Assembly: GCF_000739695.1 (NCBI RefSeq)
Contig: NZ_BBIO01000001.1
Location: 248,001 to 312,000, forward strand
DNA length: 64,000 nt
Direction: 5' to 3'
From: Tepidicaulis marinus
Lineage (GTDB): Bacteria > Pseudomonadota > Alphaproteobacteria > Parvibaculales > Parvibaculaceae
The translations under genes and the position numbers were made by a program. Positions within the stretch are counted from its first letter, which is position 1. The number at the start of each line of letters is the position of its first letter. The notes under the pieces are model-generated. The model ran no database searches. It had not been told where the DNA came from and saw only the letters and a program-made list of their open reading frames with translations. This document shows positions 7,961 to 16,797 of the stretch, in pieces.

Positions 7961-8677
7961 ATGCCGTTGCAGGAAAAACAGCTCGATCCGGCGCTGCTCG
8001 ATGCGGTGGACGTGTTCGGCGGTCTCGACCCATCCGGTAAGGATGAGGCGCTCGCCGCCGCCCATTGGCGCAAGCTTGAAACCGGCGAGCGCGCCTTCGA
8101 GCAGGATCAGGAAGCGGACGCCTTCTATGTGCTCTCTGCCGGGCGGCTGAAGGTCACGCAAGTCACGCCCGAGGGGCAGGAAATCATCATCCGCTATATC
8201 GGCCCGAAGGAGATGTTCGGCTGTGTCGCCGTTTGCGGTGGACTGACTTATCCGGGCACCGCGACGGCTGTAACCGATTCCTGGGCGCTAGGCTGGACGC
8301 GCGCCACTATCGGCGCGCTCGCGCAGACTTATCCCGGCATTGCGCTCAACGCCATGCGCACCATGGGCGGGCGTTTGCAGGACACCCAGTCGCGCTTGCG
8401 CGAAATGCAGACCGAGCGTGTGGAGCGGCGCATCGCCCATGGCATTGCCCGGCTCGTGGCGCAGGCGGGCCGGCGCGTCGAAGGCGGCATTCTGATCGAC
8501 TTTCCCGTTTCCCGGCAGGATATTGCCGAGCTGACGGGCACGACGCTGCATACCGTCTCGCGCACGCTTTCCGCCTGGCAGGAGCGCGGCGTCGTGGAGC
8601 TGGGCCGCCAGAAACTGACCGTGCGCGACCCGCATGCGCTCGTCGTCATTGCCGAAGACCTGCCCCTTAAAGAGTGA
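7961..8677 (+). CDS. nnrR: Crp/Fnr family regulator, NnrR/DNR type
   Basis: A 238-residue regulator. A cyclic-nucleotide-like beta-barrel sits at about residues 15-125, then a dimer helix, then a winged helix at about 165-225 with SRQDIAELTGTTLHTVSRTL as recognition region. The TTLHTVSRTLSAW sequence is typical of NnrR-like regulators of denitrification in rhizobia. The N-terminus lacks the cysteine cluster of Fnr/FixK-type Fe-S sensors, which favours a DNR/NnrR mode of NO sensing. It diverges from pseudoazurin, and three TTG-N8-CAA boxes surround it. Group assignment is by motif and context. A FixK-like role cannot be excluded. Confidence 0.85.
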   Translation: MPLQEKQLDPALLDAVDVFGGLDPSGKDEALAAAHWRKLETGERAFEQDQEADAFYVLSAGRLKVTQVTPEGQEIIIRYIGPKEMFGCVAVCGGLTYPGTATAVTDSWALGWTRATIGALAQTYPGIALNAMRTMGGRLQDTQSRLREMQTERVERRIAHGIARLVAQAGRRVEGGILIDFPVSRQDIAELTGTTLHTVSRTLSAWQERGVVELGRQKLTVRDPHALVVIAEDLPLKE

Positions 8678-8690
8678 TTCCTTCTAAAAC

Positions 8691-8704
8691 TTGCGCGCGC
8701 GCAA
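8691..8704. promoter_or_regulatory. Fnr/NNR-type box upstream of DUF1858 gene
   Basis: TTGCGCGCGCGCAA, a fully palindromic TTG-N8-CAA centred 65 bases before the DUF1858 start. It lies just after the stop codon of the NnrR-like gene. The alternating GC core is unusual, so chance is more likely here than at the other two boxes. Confidence 0.6.
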
Positions 8705-8762
8705 AGACGCCCGCCCCTGCCCGCCTCATGATGCAATGGCAGCTGGGGGAAGGAGCGTGGTC

Positions 8763-8993
8763 ATGGATGGACATCTCAAGGAAACGGAGTTTCAAGACGC
8801 GGGCCTTACCGCGCAAAGCATCGTGGGCGAGGTGATGCGGCGGCATCCGGCCACCCTGCCCGTCTTTCTGCGCCGGCACATGCATTGTCCGGGCTGCCCC
8901 ATGGCGCCTTTCATGACGCTGGCCGAGGCGGCGGAAAATTACCGCACCGATCTGGGTGCCCTGCTCGCCGAGCTGAACGCCGCCTGCCGCTAG
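8763..8993 (+). CDS. DUF1858 domain-containing small protein
   Basis: A 76-residue protein consisting of one DUF1858 (ScdA-N-like) domain. It has the family pattern SIVGEVMRRHPATLPVFLRR followed by the cysteine motif HCPGCPM and the LAEAAENY helix. ATG 8763 follows GGAAGGAG at good spacing. DUF1858 proteins are linked by neighbourhood to nitrosative-stress and hybrid-cluster proteins, and related domains occur in Fe-S/di-iron repair proteins. Position directly after nnrR, behind a Fnr/NNR box, makes it a likely member of the denitrification regulon. The molecular role is unknown. Confidence 0.82.
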   Translation: MDGHLKETEFQDAGLTAQSIVGEVMRRHPATLPVFLRRHMHCPGCPMAPFMTLAEAAENYRTDLGALLAELNAACR

Positions 8994-9090
8994 CCTCTCT
9001 CCCAACTCCCGCCGCAATTTGCACTATGCTACGCTTGCCGGGGCCGTATGGCTCCGGAGCGGGGATGATTCACGGGCAATTTAGCGGAGT

Positions 9091-9744
9091 GTGAAGCAGG
9101 CAATGGCAAGAAGCGGGCGCGCATTTTCTTCTCCCTCATTTTTTCTTCAGGCAGTGCTTTTGGCGGTGCTCGGTTTTGGCCTTGCCGGCTGCACGGTGAC
9201 GGGCACGGTGATCGGCGCGGGCGCGGCGGCGGGCATCGGCGCCTCCCAGGAGCGCGGACTGGAAGCGGCGGCCGACGATCTTTCCATTCAGGTCGAGATC
9301 AACCGCCGTCTCCTGGCCGCCGATGACAAGCTCTTTTCCCGTGTCTCGACGCAGGTGAGCGAAGGGCGCGTGCTGCTCACCGGCGTCGTGGATAGGCCGG
9401 AAGAGCGGGTGGAGGCGGTGCGTATCGCCTGGAGCGTCAAGGCCGTGCGCGAGGTGATCAGCGAAATCCGTATCGCGGAAGGCGCGGGCCTTGTGCAGGC
9501 GGCCAAGGATGCGCTGATTTCTTCCAAGCTGCGCTCGCAGATCATGCGCGATACCGACATCGTGGCGATCAATTACTCCATCGAAACGGTGCGCGGCTGG
9601 GTCTATCTGATGGGCATCGCCCAGGATCAGCGCGAACTGACCCGCGTTATTAACCATGCCCGCGATATCTCGGGTGTGCGCAACATCATAAGCCATGTAC
9701 AATTGAAGGATGATCCGGACCGGCGCGCGGCGCTTGAGGAATAG
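9091..9744 (+). CDS. BON-domain lipoprotein (OsmY/DolP-like)
   Basis: Predicted outer-membrane lipoprotein of 217 residues. The lipobox LAGC (about residues 31-34) follows a hydrophobic signal. Then comes a glycine-rich stretch (GTVIGAGAAAGIGAS) and two BON domains at about residues 65-135 and 140-208, each with the hallmark glycine (GRVLLTGVV, RGWVYLMGIA). BON lipoproteins such as DolP support outer-membrane integrity. The start is GTG 9091 or ATG 9103. The ATG has GAAGCAGG close by and may be the real one. It stands alone after the denitrification genes. Confidence 0.85.
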   Translation: MKQAMARSGRAFSSPSFFLQAVLLAVLGFGLAGCTVTGTVIGAGAAAGIGASQERGLEAAADDLSIQVEINRRLLAADDKLFSRVSTQVSEGRVLLTGVVDRPEERVEAVRIAWSVKAVREVISEIRIAEGAGLVQAAKDALISSKLRSQIMRDTDIVAINYSIETVRGWVYLMGIAQDQRELTRVINHARDISGVRNIISHVQLKDDPDRRAALEE

Positions 9745-9851
9745 ATCAGGGTAAATGCCCGTCTGGCTCGGACGGAGGGTTAAGACGAGTCCAAGGTAGA
9801 ACGAGTAAAGCGGTGCGCCCGGGGCGCGGCCGCGCGCTAAGGGAGCAGGCC

Positions 9852-10688
9852 ATGCATCGGGGCGAACTCAGGCAGGCATTGCTGGATTGGGGGCAAGAGC
9901 CCCGCGCCGATCTGCTGGCCGATGCCGCTCTTTGGCTGGGTGCGCTCGACCGGCCGAATGCCGATCTTGCCGCCTGCGAGCGCCATTTGCGCGACATTGC
10001 CGCCGCCGCCAAGGCCCGCTTCACGGGCCAGAGCTTTTCCGCCCGCGAAGGGGTGGAGGCGCTCTCGGAAATTCTCGGGCGCGGCTTTCATTATGAAGGC
10101 GACCGCGAGCAGTATGACGCCCCGGAAAATGCCAATCTTGTGGATGTCATTACCCGCCGCAAGGGCCTGCCCGTGGCGCTCGGCATTCTTTATCTCCATG
10201 CGGGTCATGCCGCGGGTCTCGATATTACGGGGCTGAATTTCCCGGCACACTTTGTCCTGCGCCTCGAAGCGGCAGGGGAAATGGCGATCCTCGATCCTTT
10301 CAATAAAGGCGCGGAAATGAGCGCCCGCGAGCTGCGTCTCCTGCTTGAGCAGGCGATGGGCCCCGGCGCCCGGCTCGACCCGGACTATTATCAGCCGGTC
10401 ACCCCGCGCCTGGTTTTGTTACGGCTCCAGAACAATCTGCTGACCCGCGCCCTCCAGGCCGGGGACGAGGAAAAAGGCGCCGAATATCTCGCCCGCATGA
10501 GCTGGATCGCGCCCGAAGAAGCCGCCATCCGCTACGATCTCGGCAAGCTCCACACCCGCCTTGCCCGCTACGGCGATGCGCTGGAGGATTTCCGCCAGAC
10601 CGTCGATCTTGCCCGCGCCCAGGACAATTGGACGCTTGCCACCGAGGCCGCGCAAATTCTCGAGCGGCTGCGCAAGAAGCTCAACTAA
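9852..10688 (+). CDS. SirB1-type transglutaminase-like/TPR protein
   Basis: A 278-residue protein with a transglutaminase-like core (SirB1/PF13369) at about residues 55-180, including NLVDVITRRKGLPVALGILYLH and the pattern GLNFPAHFVLRL. TPR-like helices at about 195-270 follow (AIRYDLGKLHTRLARYGDAL). The family is widespread in proteobacteria and has no settled biochemical function. ATG 9852 is supported by AAGGGAG six bases upstream. An earlier GTG at 9813 would lack such a site. Confidence 0.85.
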   Translation: MHRGELRQALLDWGQEPRADLLADAALWLGALDRPNADLAACERHLRDIAAAAKARFTGQSFSAREGVEALSEILGRGFHYEGDREQYDAPENANLVDVITRRKGLPVALGILYLHAGHAAGLDITGLNFPAHFVLRLEAAGEMAILDPFNKGAEMSARELRLLLEQAMGPGARLDPDYYQPVTPRLVLLRLQNNLLTRALQAGDEEKGAEYLARMSWIAPEEAAIRYDLGKLHTRLARYGDALEDFRQTVDLARAQDNWTLATEAAQILERLRKKLN

Positions 10689-10836
10689 GCCGGTTCTTTG
10701 TGTCCGCCGGAATTTACCCCGCCGGAATTTGTGAGCGCCCAAGCGCCTTGCATCCGGGCCCGCCCGTCGCCATCTTGTGCGCCACTGCATTCCGGCAAAC
10801 CGCCCGCGCGGCTGAACGAAAAGAAGGCGACGGATC

Positions 10837-11775
10837 ATGGGCTTGAAGACAGCCATCCAGATGGACCCCATTGCGGGGATCGACATTAACGGCGATTCCA
10901 CCTTCGCCTTGGCTTTGGAAGCGCAGGCCCGCGGCCATCAGCTCTTCTATTACGAGCCCCACCAGCTCTCCATGCGCGACGGGCGGGTTTATGCCCGCAT
11001 GGCGGAGCTTTCCGTGAAACGGGAAAAGGGCGCGCATTTCACCCTTGGCGAATTTGCCCCGCGTGATCTCACCGACATGGACGTGGTGCTGATGCGCCAG
11101 GACCCGCCTTTCGATATGAATTACATTTCCGCGACCCATCTTCTGGAGCGCGTGCACCCCAAAACGCTGGTCGTCAACAACCCGCGCGAGGTGCGCAACG
11201 CGCCGGAAAAGCTCTTCGTGACGGAATTTCCGGGCGTCATGCCGCCCACCCTCATCACCCTCGATCAGGCCGAAATCCGCGCCTTCCGCGACGAGTTCAA
11301 GGATATCATCGTTAAGCCGCTTTACGGCAATGGCGGCGCGGGTGTCTTCCGCCTTTCCGAGGGCGATGAAAACCTCGCCTCGCTCTTGGAGCTTTTCGGC
11401 AATCTCTCCAACGAGCCGCTCATCGCCCAGCAATATCTGCCCGATGTGCGCAAGGGCGACAAACGCATCATTCTGGTGGACGGGGCGCCCGTCGGCGCCA
11501 TCAACCGCGTGCCGGCCAAGGGCGAATCCCGCTCCAACATGCATGTGGGCGGGCGGCCGGAAAAAGCGGTTCTGACGAAGCGCGAGCAGGAACTGTGCGA
11601 AATGATCGGCCCGGAATTGAAACGGCGCGGGCTGATCTTCGTTGGTATCGATGTGATCGGCGATTATCTGACGGAAATCAACGTAACGAGCCCGACCGGC
11701 ATTCAGGAGATCGACCGTTTCGACGGCTCCAACCTTGCCGGTCTCATCTGGGACGCGATCGAGGAAAAGCGCTGA
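10837..11775 (+). CDS. gshB: Glutathione synthase
   Basis: Joins gamma-glutamylcysteine and glycine using ATP. The 312-residue length is normal. The N-terminal domain starts with [20 protein letters not shown], and the ATP-grasp domain carries [32 protein letters not shown] and the metal/ATP end motif [14 protein letters not shown]. The start ATG follows AAGAAGG. It stands alone between the SirB1-like gene and a VOC protein. Glutathione supports NO and aldehyde detoxification, but no direct regulatory link is visible. Confidence 0.96.
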   Translation: MGLKTAIQMDPIAGIDINGDSTFALALEAQARGHQLFYYEPHQLSMRDGRVYARMAELSVKREKGAHFTLGEFAPRDLTDMDVVLMRQDPPFDMNYISATHLLERVHPKTLVVNNPREVRNAPEKLFVTEFPGVMPPTLITLDQAEIRAFRDEFKDIIVKPLYGNGGAGVFRLSEGDENLASLLELFGNLSNEPLIAQQYLPDVRKGDKRIILVDGAPVGAINRVPAKGESRSNMHVGGRPEKAVLTKREQELCEMIGPELKRRGLIFVGIDVIGDYLTEINVTSPTGIQEIDRFDGSNLAGLIWDAIEEKR

Positions 11776-11860
11776 TCGTGCACCCTGCGGGCCCCCGCGC
11801 ACTCTTGCCGGGGCCGCATCTTGTGCCTATCTCTGCTTCACCATGAGAAAGGAGGAAGCC

Positions 11861-12265
11861 ATGCCGCCGCCTTTCAGACCCTTGCGTCTCGATCATGTCG
11901 TGCTGCGCGTGCGCGATATGGACAGGACACTGACTTTCTACCGCGATGTGATCGGCGCCGAGCTTGAGCGCGAAATCCCGGAAATCGGGATGAAGCAATT
12001 GCGCGCCGGCGCCTCGATCATCGACCTCGTTCCCGCCGAAGCGGGTGCGGAGGCCGTGCCGGAAAGCGCGCGCAACATGGACCATCTCTGCCTGCGCATT
12101 GAGCCTTGGAGCGAAAGTGTGCTGGCCGCGCATTTTTCCCATTTTGGCGTGCCGGTGGAAGGCGAAGGCATCCGCTACGGCGCCGAAGGCGATGGCCCCT
12201 CGATCTATGTCCGCGACCCGGAAGGCAATGTCGTCGAGCTGAAAGGCCCGCCGCTGGAAGGGTGA
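11861..12265 (+). CDS. VOC (glyoxalase/dioxygenase) superfamily protein
   Basis: A 134-residue protein with one vicinal-oxygen-chelate module pair. It starts RLDHVVLRVRDMDRTLTFYRD and ends with SIYVRDPEGNVVELKGPP, both classical VOC edges. The probable metal ligands are His in LDHVV, His in MDHLCLRI and the terminal Glu. ATG 11861 has the near-perfect GAAAGGAGG before it. Substrate is unknown. The family includes glyoxalase I-like and antibiotic-resistance-like members. Confidence 0.88.
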   Translation: MPPPFRPLRLDHVVLRVRDMDRTLTFYRDVIGAELEREIPEIGMKQLRAGASIIDLVPAEAGAEAVPESARNMDHLCLRIEPWSESVLAAHFSHFGVPVEGEGIRYGAEGDGPSIYVRDPEGNVVELKGPPLEG

Positions 12266-12421
12266 TGCTGGCCCCCGCCCCTCGCCCGATGCGTGTGCGC
12301 GGCCCGTGGCACACGTTCATGTTCCCAAAATGTTCTTGTCCAGCCTCGCCTGCTTCGCTAGCCTTGGCGAAATGGGGAATTTGCCAAGCGCGCGTCTTGT
12401 GCGCGCGGGAGCGGAGCAGCC

Positions 12422-14011
12422 ATGGTCGCGCATGTGGAAACGGTGGCCTTTTGGGGGCTGGAGGCAAGGCCCGTCGATGTGCAGGTGCAGATGGGCCCGG
12501 GCCTGCCCGCCTTCACGATAGTTGGCCTGCCGGACAAGGCGGTGGGGGAAAGCCGCGAGCGGGTACGCGCCGCCCTTGCCGCGCTCGGACTCGGCCTGCC
12601 GCCCAAACGCATCATCGTCAATCTCGCCCCGGCGGACCTGCCCAAGGAAGGCTCGCATTTTGATTTGCCCATCGCGCTCGGCCTTCTGGCGGCGATGGAT
12701 GTCATCGGTGCCGAGGACCTTTCCCGTTTCGTCGCGATCGGAGAGCTGGCGCTTGACGGCGCGCTGACCCCGGTGACGGGGGCGCTGCCCGCCGCCGTTG
12801 CCGCCAATGGAAGAGGCAAGGGCCTGATCTGCCCCCATGGCTGCGGCTCCGAAGCGGCCTGGGCTGGTTTCGGACCCGAAACGGCAGGCGTGCTGGTGCC
12901 CAAAAACCTCATTCAGCTCATCAATCACTTTAAGGGCAGCCAGTCGCTTTCCGAACCTTTGCCTTTGAAGGCGGAAGAACCGGCAGGCCCCCTTCCCGAC
13001 ATGAAAGACATCAAGGGCCAGGAAAGCGCCAAGCGGGCGCTGGAAGTGGCCGCGGCCGGCGGGCACAACATGCTCATGGTCGGCCCGCCCGGCTCCGGCA
13101 AATCCATGCTGGCCGCGCGCCTGCCCGGCATTCTGCCCCCGCTCGGCGCCCGCGAGATGCTGGACACCTCCATGATCGCCTCGATGGCGGGCCAGCTTGC
13201 AGAAGGGCGCCTGACGCGGCGGCGCCCTTACCGCGCGCCCCATCATTCCGCCTCCATGGCCGCCCTTATCGGCGGCGGCCACCGGGCAAAACCGGGCGAG
13301 GTCTCGCTTGCCCATGGCGGCGTCCTTTTTCTCGATGAGCTTCCCGAATTTTCCCGCCAGGTGCTCGATTCGCTCCGCCAGCCCATCGAGACGGGAGAGG
13401 CCGTGGTCGCCCGCGCCAATGCCCATATCACCTATCCCGCGAGGTTCCAGCTCATCGCCGCGATGAACCCCTGCCGCTGCGGCCATGCAGGCGATATGAG
13501 CCAGGCCTGCGCCCGGGTGCCGCGCTGTGTGGGCGAGTATCAGGCCAAACTTTCCGGCCCGCTGATGGACCGGATCGACATTCATGTGGATGTGCCTGCC
13601 GTCTCCGCCGCCGACCTGGCGCTGCCGCCGCCTGCCGAAAGCTCCGCCGATATTGCCGCGCGCATCGCCCTTGCCCGGCAAATCCAGGCAGAGCGTTATG
13701 GCGACGTGACTGGGGGTCACAAAAGCGGCGAGGGCGAGGCGCGCACGCTCCTTCAGGCAGGCACGTTCCTCAATGCCCAGGCCGAGGGCGAGCTTCTGGA
13801 AAAAGTGGCAAGCCCCGATGAACCCGGCCGGGCGCTTTTAAGCGAGGCGGCGGAGGCCATGAAGCTCACCGCCCGCGGCTATCACCGGGTGCTGCGCGTC
13901 GCCCGCACCCTTGCCGATCTGGAAGGCGCGCCTTCCGTCGGCCGCCTCCATATCGCCGAGGCGCTTTCCTACCGCCAGCTTGCCGCAGGGCGGCTCGGGG
14001 CGGCGGCGTAA
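12422..14011 (+). CDS. YifB/ComM-family Mg-chelatase-like AAA+ ATPase
   Basis: A 529-residue protein with an N-terminal ChlI-like domain (about 1-180, with GLPDKAVGESRERVRAAL), a central AAA+ domain with Walker A GPPGSGKS and Walker B GVLFLDELPEF, and a C-terminal helical domain (LTARGYHRVLRVARTLADL). A CRCGHAG cysteine motif is present. ComM in naturally competent bacteria is a helicase that helps branch migration during integration of incoming DNA. Whether this organism is competent is not shown. The ATG lies just downstream of GGGAGCGGAG. Confidence 0.93.
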   Translation: MVAHVETVAFWGLEARPVDVQVQMGPGLPAFTIVGLPDKAVGESRERVRAALAALGLGLPPKRIIVNLAPADLPKEGSHFDLPIALGLLAAMDVIGAEDLSRFVAIGELALDGALTPVTGALPAAVAANGRGKGLICPHGCGSEAAWAGFGPETAGVLVPKNLIQLINHFKGSQSLSEPLPLKAEEPAGPLPDMKDIKGQESAKRALEVAAAGGHNMLMVGPPGSGKSMLAARLPGILPPLGAREMLDTSMIASMAGQLAEGRLTRRRPYRAPHHSASMAALIGGGHRAKPGEVSLAHGGVLFLDELPEFSRQVLDSLRQPIETGEAVVARANAHITYPARFQLIAAMNPCRCGHAGDMSQACARVPRCVGEYQAKLSGPLMDRIDIHVDVPAVSAADLALPPPAESSADIAARIALARQIQAERYGDVTGGHKSGEGEARTLLQAGTFLNAQAEGELLEKVASPDEPGRALLSEAAEAMKLTARGYHRVLRVARTLADLEGAPSVGRLHIAEALSYRQLAAGRLGAAA

Positions 14012-14181
14012 GGCGACTGAAACCCGCACAATCCGGGGCATTTTAAGCCCTTTGTAACTTCTCCGGGCCAGGCTGGAAGTCTTTTCCGGGCCGGGCGCGT
14101 GCCGCCGCGGCGCAAAAGGCGTAAGGCAGACCCTCCCGGGCGTATCGCGGGGGGTTAGGGGTTCAAAGGGGAACGCAGTTC

Positions 14182-16266
14182 ATGATGGGCGCGGATATGC
14201 TGCTCGGCCTGATGGCCGGCACCGGCGTGATCGGGGCGGGGGCGGCCTCGGTTTTCGGCCTGCTTTATCTGCAGGAGCGCCGCAAGGCCTCCCGTCAGCG
14301 CGCCGCCTTCGAGGCGCGGGTTGAAACCCTGTCCGACCGCAATTGGGAACTGAAAGAAAGCGAAGAGCGCTACCGCACGCTGATCGATGCGCAGGGCGAT
14401 GTGATTTTCAGGAAAGACCTGCGCGGCTTTACCACCTACGCCAATGAAGTGTTCTGCCAGACTTTCGGCGTGCCGCGCGATGAGGTGATCGGCTCGGTCT
14501 TTATTCCTGAAGTGCCGGAGGGGGAAATCCCCGCTTATTTCGGCGACTTCGCGGGTCTCGCGCTGCCGCCTTACCGGGTGCGCTATGACCAGCATGTCGT
14601 CACCGCGCGGGGCCCGCGCTGGTTCGCCTGGGAAGAATTTGCCATCCGCGACGAAGACGGGCGGCTCGTCGAAATTCAGACCATGGGCCGCGACATCACG
14701 GACCGCAAACTCGTCGAGCAGCAGCTTGGCGAGGCGCTGGAAGAAGCCCAGCGCGCCAACAAGGCCAAGAGCCTTTTCCTTGCGACCATGAGCCATGAAA
14801 TCCGTACACCAATGAATGCGGTGCTCGGCATGACGCAGCTTCTGCTCGACACCGAGCTTGTGCCCGCGCAGCGCTCCTATGCCGAGGCGGTGCGCGATTC
14901 CGGCCGCTCACTGCTTGCCATCATCAACGACATTCTCGATTATTCGAAAATCGAGGCGGGCAAGATCCATCTCGACAACGAGCCTTTCAGCCCGCATGAA
15001 TTCATCGAAAGCGTGACGGAGCTTCTGGCCGCCCGTGCGTTTGAAAAAGACATCGACATTGCCTCCATCGTCGATCCGGATGTGCCGCGCGTTCTCAAGG
15101 GCGATGAAATCCGCCTGCGCCAGATCATCATGAACCTTGCCGGCAATGCGGTGAAGTTCACCGAAAAAGGCGGCGTGCTCATTCATGTGTCTCAGGCAGG
15201 CGACATGCCGGCGGCGGAGGGGCGCACGCGGCTCAAAGTCACGATCGAAGACACCGGCATCGGCATGAGCGAGGAGGATGCCGCGCGCATCTTCGATGAA
15301 TTCTCCCAGGCCGATTCAAGCCTTGCCCGCCGTTTTGAAGGCACGGGCCTCGGCCTTGCGATTTCCAAGCGCCTTGTCGAGGTGATGGGCGGCGAGATTT
15401 CGGTCGTCAGCGAAAAGGGCGTAGGCTCGACTTTCGCGTTTACGATCGAATGCGATGTGGAAGAAGCCGCGCAGCCTTCGGCCCGCGATCTTGATGGGCG
15501 GCGCGCGCTCATTGCCATTGCCGCGCCCATGACCGCGCGCGCCATGCATCATCTGCTGGAAAATATGGGGGCCCATGTCTCGCAAGGCTTTGCCGCCATA
15601 GAAGAAGGCCCGGCGGACATTGCCTTCATTTGCGAGCGCAATATGGAAGCGCGGCGCGATGAAATCGCACGGCTTTTGAAGGAAGCGGGCACCCGCACCC
15701 TCGTCATCGTCGCGCCCGGCGTCACGCCGCCTGATACGTTCGATGGATATCTTGTGCGTCCGGTGCGCCAGTCTTCTTTCAAGCGCCGTCTTCAGGCAGG
15801 CGTGGAAGAGGCGGTGGAACGGCAGGCCGTGCCCGTCTATAAAACCGTGCCGGAGGAGACCGGCAAGGGGCTCAGCGTGCTCGTGGCCGAAGACAACGAG
15901 CTGAATGCCATTCTCACCCGCACGCTTCTGGAGCGCCAAGGCCACAAAGTGAGGATGGTGGATAATGGCGCCGAAGTGGTCGAGGCGCTGAAGGGTGAGC
16001 CAGGCGGCTATTTCGATCTCGTGCTGATGGATTTGCATATGCCCGAGGTCGATGGCTTCGAAGCAACGAAACGCATTCGCGCGCTCGGGGCCGAATGGTC
16101 GCAAGTACCGGTCATCGCGCTCACCGCCAATGCCATGGTCGAAGACCGGCAGGCCTGTCTCGATGCGGGCATGGACGATTATCTCTCCAAACCCGTCATG
16201 CCGGAAGAATTGCAGGCCGCGCTTTCGCAATGGGCCGGGCGGCGGTCGGCTTATGCCGCTGCCTAA
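14182..16266 (+). CDS. Hybrid sensor histidine kinase (PAS, HisKA, HATPase, pseudo-receiver, receiver)
   Basis: A 694-residue signal-transduction protein. One N-terminal membrane helix (about residues 5-28) is followed by a PAS domain (about 60-175). HisKA has the phospho-acceptor His205 in [10 protein letters not shown], and HATPase has [17 protein letters not shown] and [12 protein letters not shown]. The first receiver-like segment (about 435-545) lacks the acidic pocket and Asp and looks degenerate. The C-terminal receiver (about 560-685) is intact, with VAEDNELN and Asp617 in [11 protein letters not shown]. No DNA-binding regulator is adjacent, so the output is unknown. It overlaps the convergent GNAT gene by four bases. 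Confidence 0.92.
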   Translation: MMGADMLLGLMAGTGVIGAGAASVFGLLYLQERRKASRQRAAFEARVETLSDRNWELKESEERYRTLIDAQGDVIFRKDLRGFTTYANEVFCQTFGVPRDEVIGSVFIPEVPEGEIPAYFGDFAGLALPPYRVRYDQHVVTARGPRWFAWEEFAIRDEDGRLVEIQTMGRDITDRKLVEQQLGEALEEAQRANKAKSLFLATMSHEIRTPMNAVLGMTQLLLDTELVPAQRSYAEAVRDSGRSLLAIINDILDYSKIEAGKIHLDNEPFSPHEFIESVTELLAARAFEKDIDIASIVDPDVPRVLKGDEIRLRQIIMNLAGNAVKFTEKGGVLIHVSQAGDMPAAEGRTRLKVTIEDTGIGMSEEDAARIFDEFSQADSSLARRFEGTGLGLAISKRLVEVMGGEISVVSEKGVGSTFAFTIECDVEEAAQPSARDLDGRRALIAIAAPMTARAMHHLLENMGAHVSQGFAAIEEGPADIAFICERNMEARRDEIARLLKEAGTRTLVIVAPGVTPPDTFDGYLVRPVRQSSFKRRLQAGVEEAVERQAVPVYKTVPEETGKGLSVLVAEDNELNAILTRTLLERQGHKVRMVDNGAEVVEALKGEPGGYFDLVLMDLHMPEVDGFEATKRIRALGAEWSQVPVIALTANAMVEDRQACLDAGMDDYLSKPVMPEELQAALSQWAGRRSAYAAA

Positions 16267-16739
16267 AGCGCCCGGTAAAGGCGGGGCAGCTCGCGGCCCG
16301 GAATGGAGGCTGACGGCGAGGCGGTAAAACCCGTAAACCCCATCCTCTCATAGAAGCCGCGGGCATGGGGGTCGGCATCGACCTCCAGGCGCGTGAGCCC
16401 GCGCGTTCTTGCCGCGCGGATGAGATCTTCCATCAGGGCCCGCCCGATGCCTTTGCCCATATGGGCGGGCAGAACGAACATATCTTCCACCTCCCCGCAG
16501 CCCGGCGCCTCGCCCGGCAGCAGCGAGTAAAACCCGGCGGGCGCGCCGCCGCGCTCGGCAATGACGATATGTTCGGCCTTGACCCGGCCCGCATCGAAGG
16601 TCAGCTCCGCCCGGCAGGCTTCCATGAAAGCTGCGTCATAGCCCCAATGGGCTTTGGCGGTAAAAGCGATGGCGGAGAGGGTTTTGCAATCCGCTTCCCC
16701 TGCCCGTCTCAGGCAAAGGTCCGCCGTTTTTTCCATCAT
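16263..16739 (-). CDS. GNAT family N-acetyltransferase
   Basis: A 158-residue acetyl-CoA-dependent transferase. The acetyl-CoA site is seen in VEDMFVLPAHMGKGIGRALMEDL (about residues 86-108) with the GKGIGRAL loop, and the C-terminal FYERMGFTGF motif is intact. The substrate cannot be inferred. It is convergent with the hybrid kinase, sharing four bases at the stop codons, and divergent from ampG. Confidence 0.88.
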   Translation of the reverse strand: MMEKTADLCLRRAGEADCKTLSAIAFTAKAHWGYDAAFMEACRAELTFDAGRVKAEHIVIAERGGAPAGFYSLLPGEAPGCGEVEDMFVLPAHMGKGIGRALMEDLIRAARTRGLTRLEVDADPHARGFYERMGFTGFTASPSASIPGRELPRLYRAL

Positions 16740-16797
16740 CTTTTCTCGCGGTTTTTACGCCGGACACGTATGGTAGCGCCGCTTTTGGGGGAAGAAC

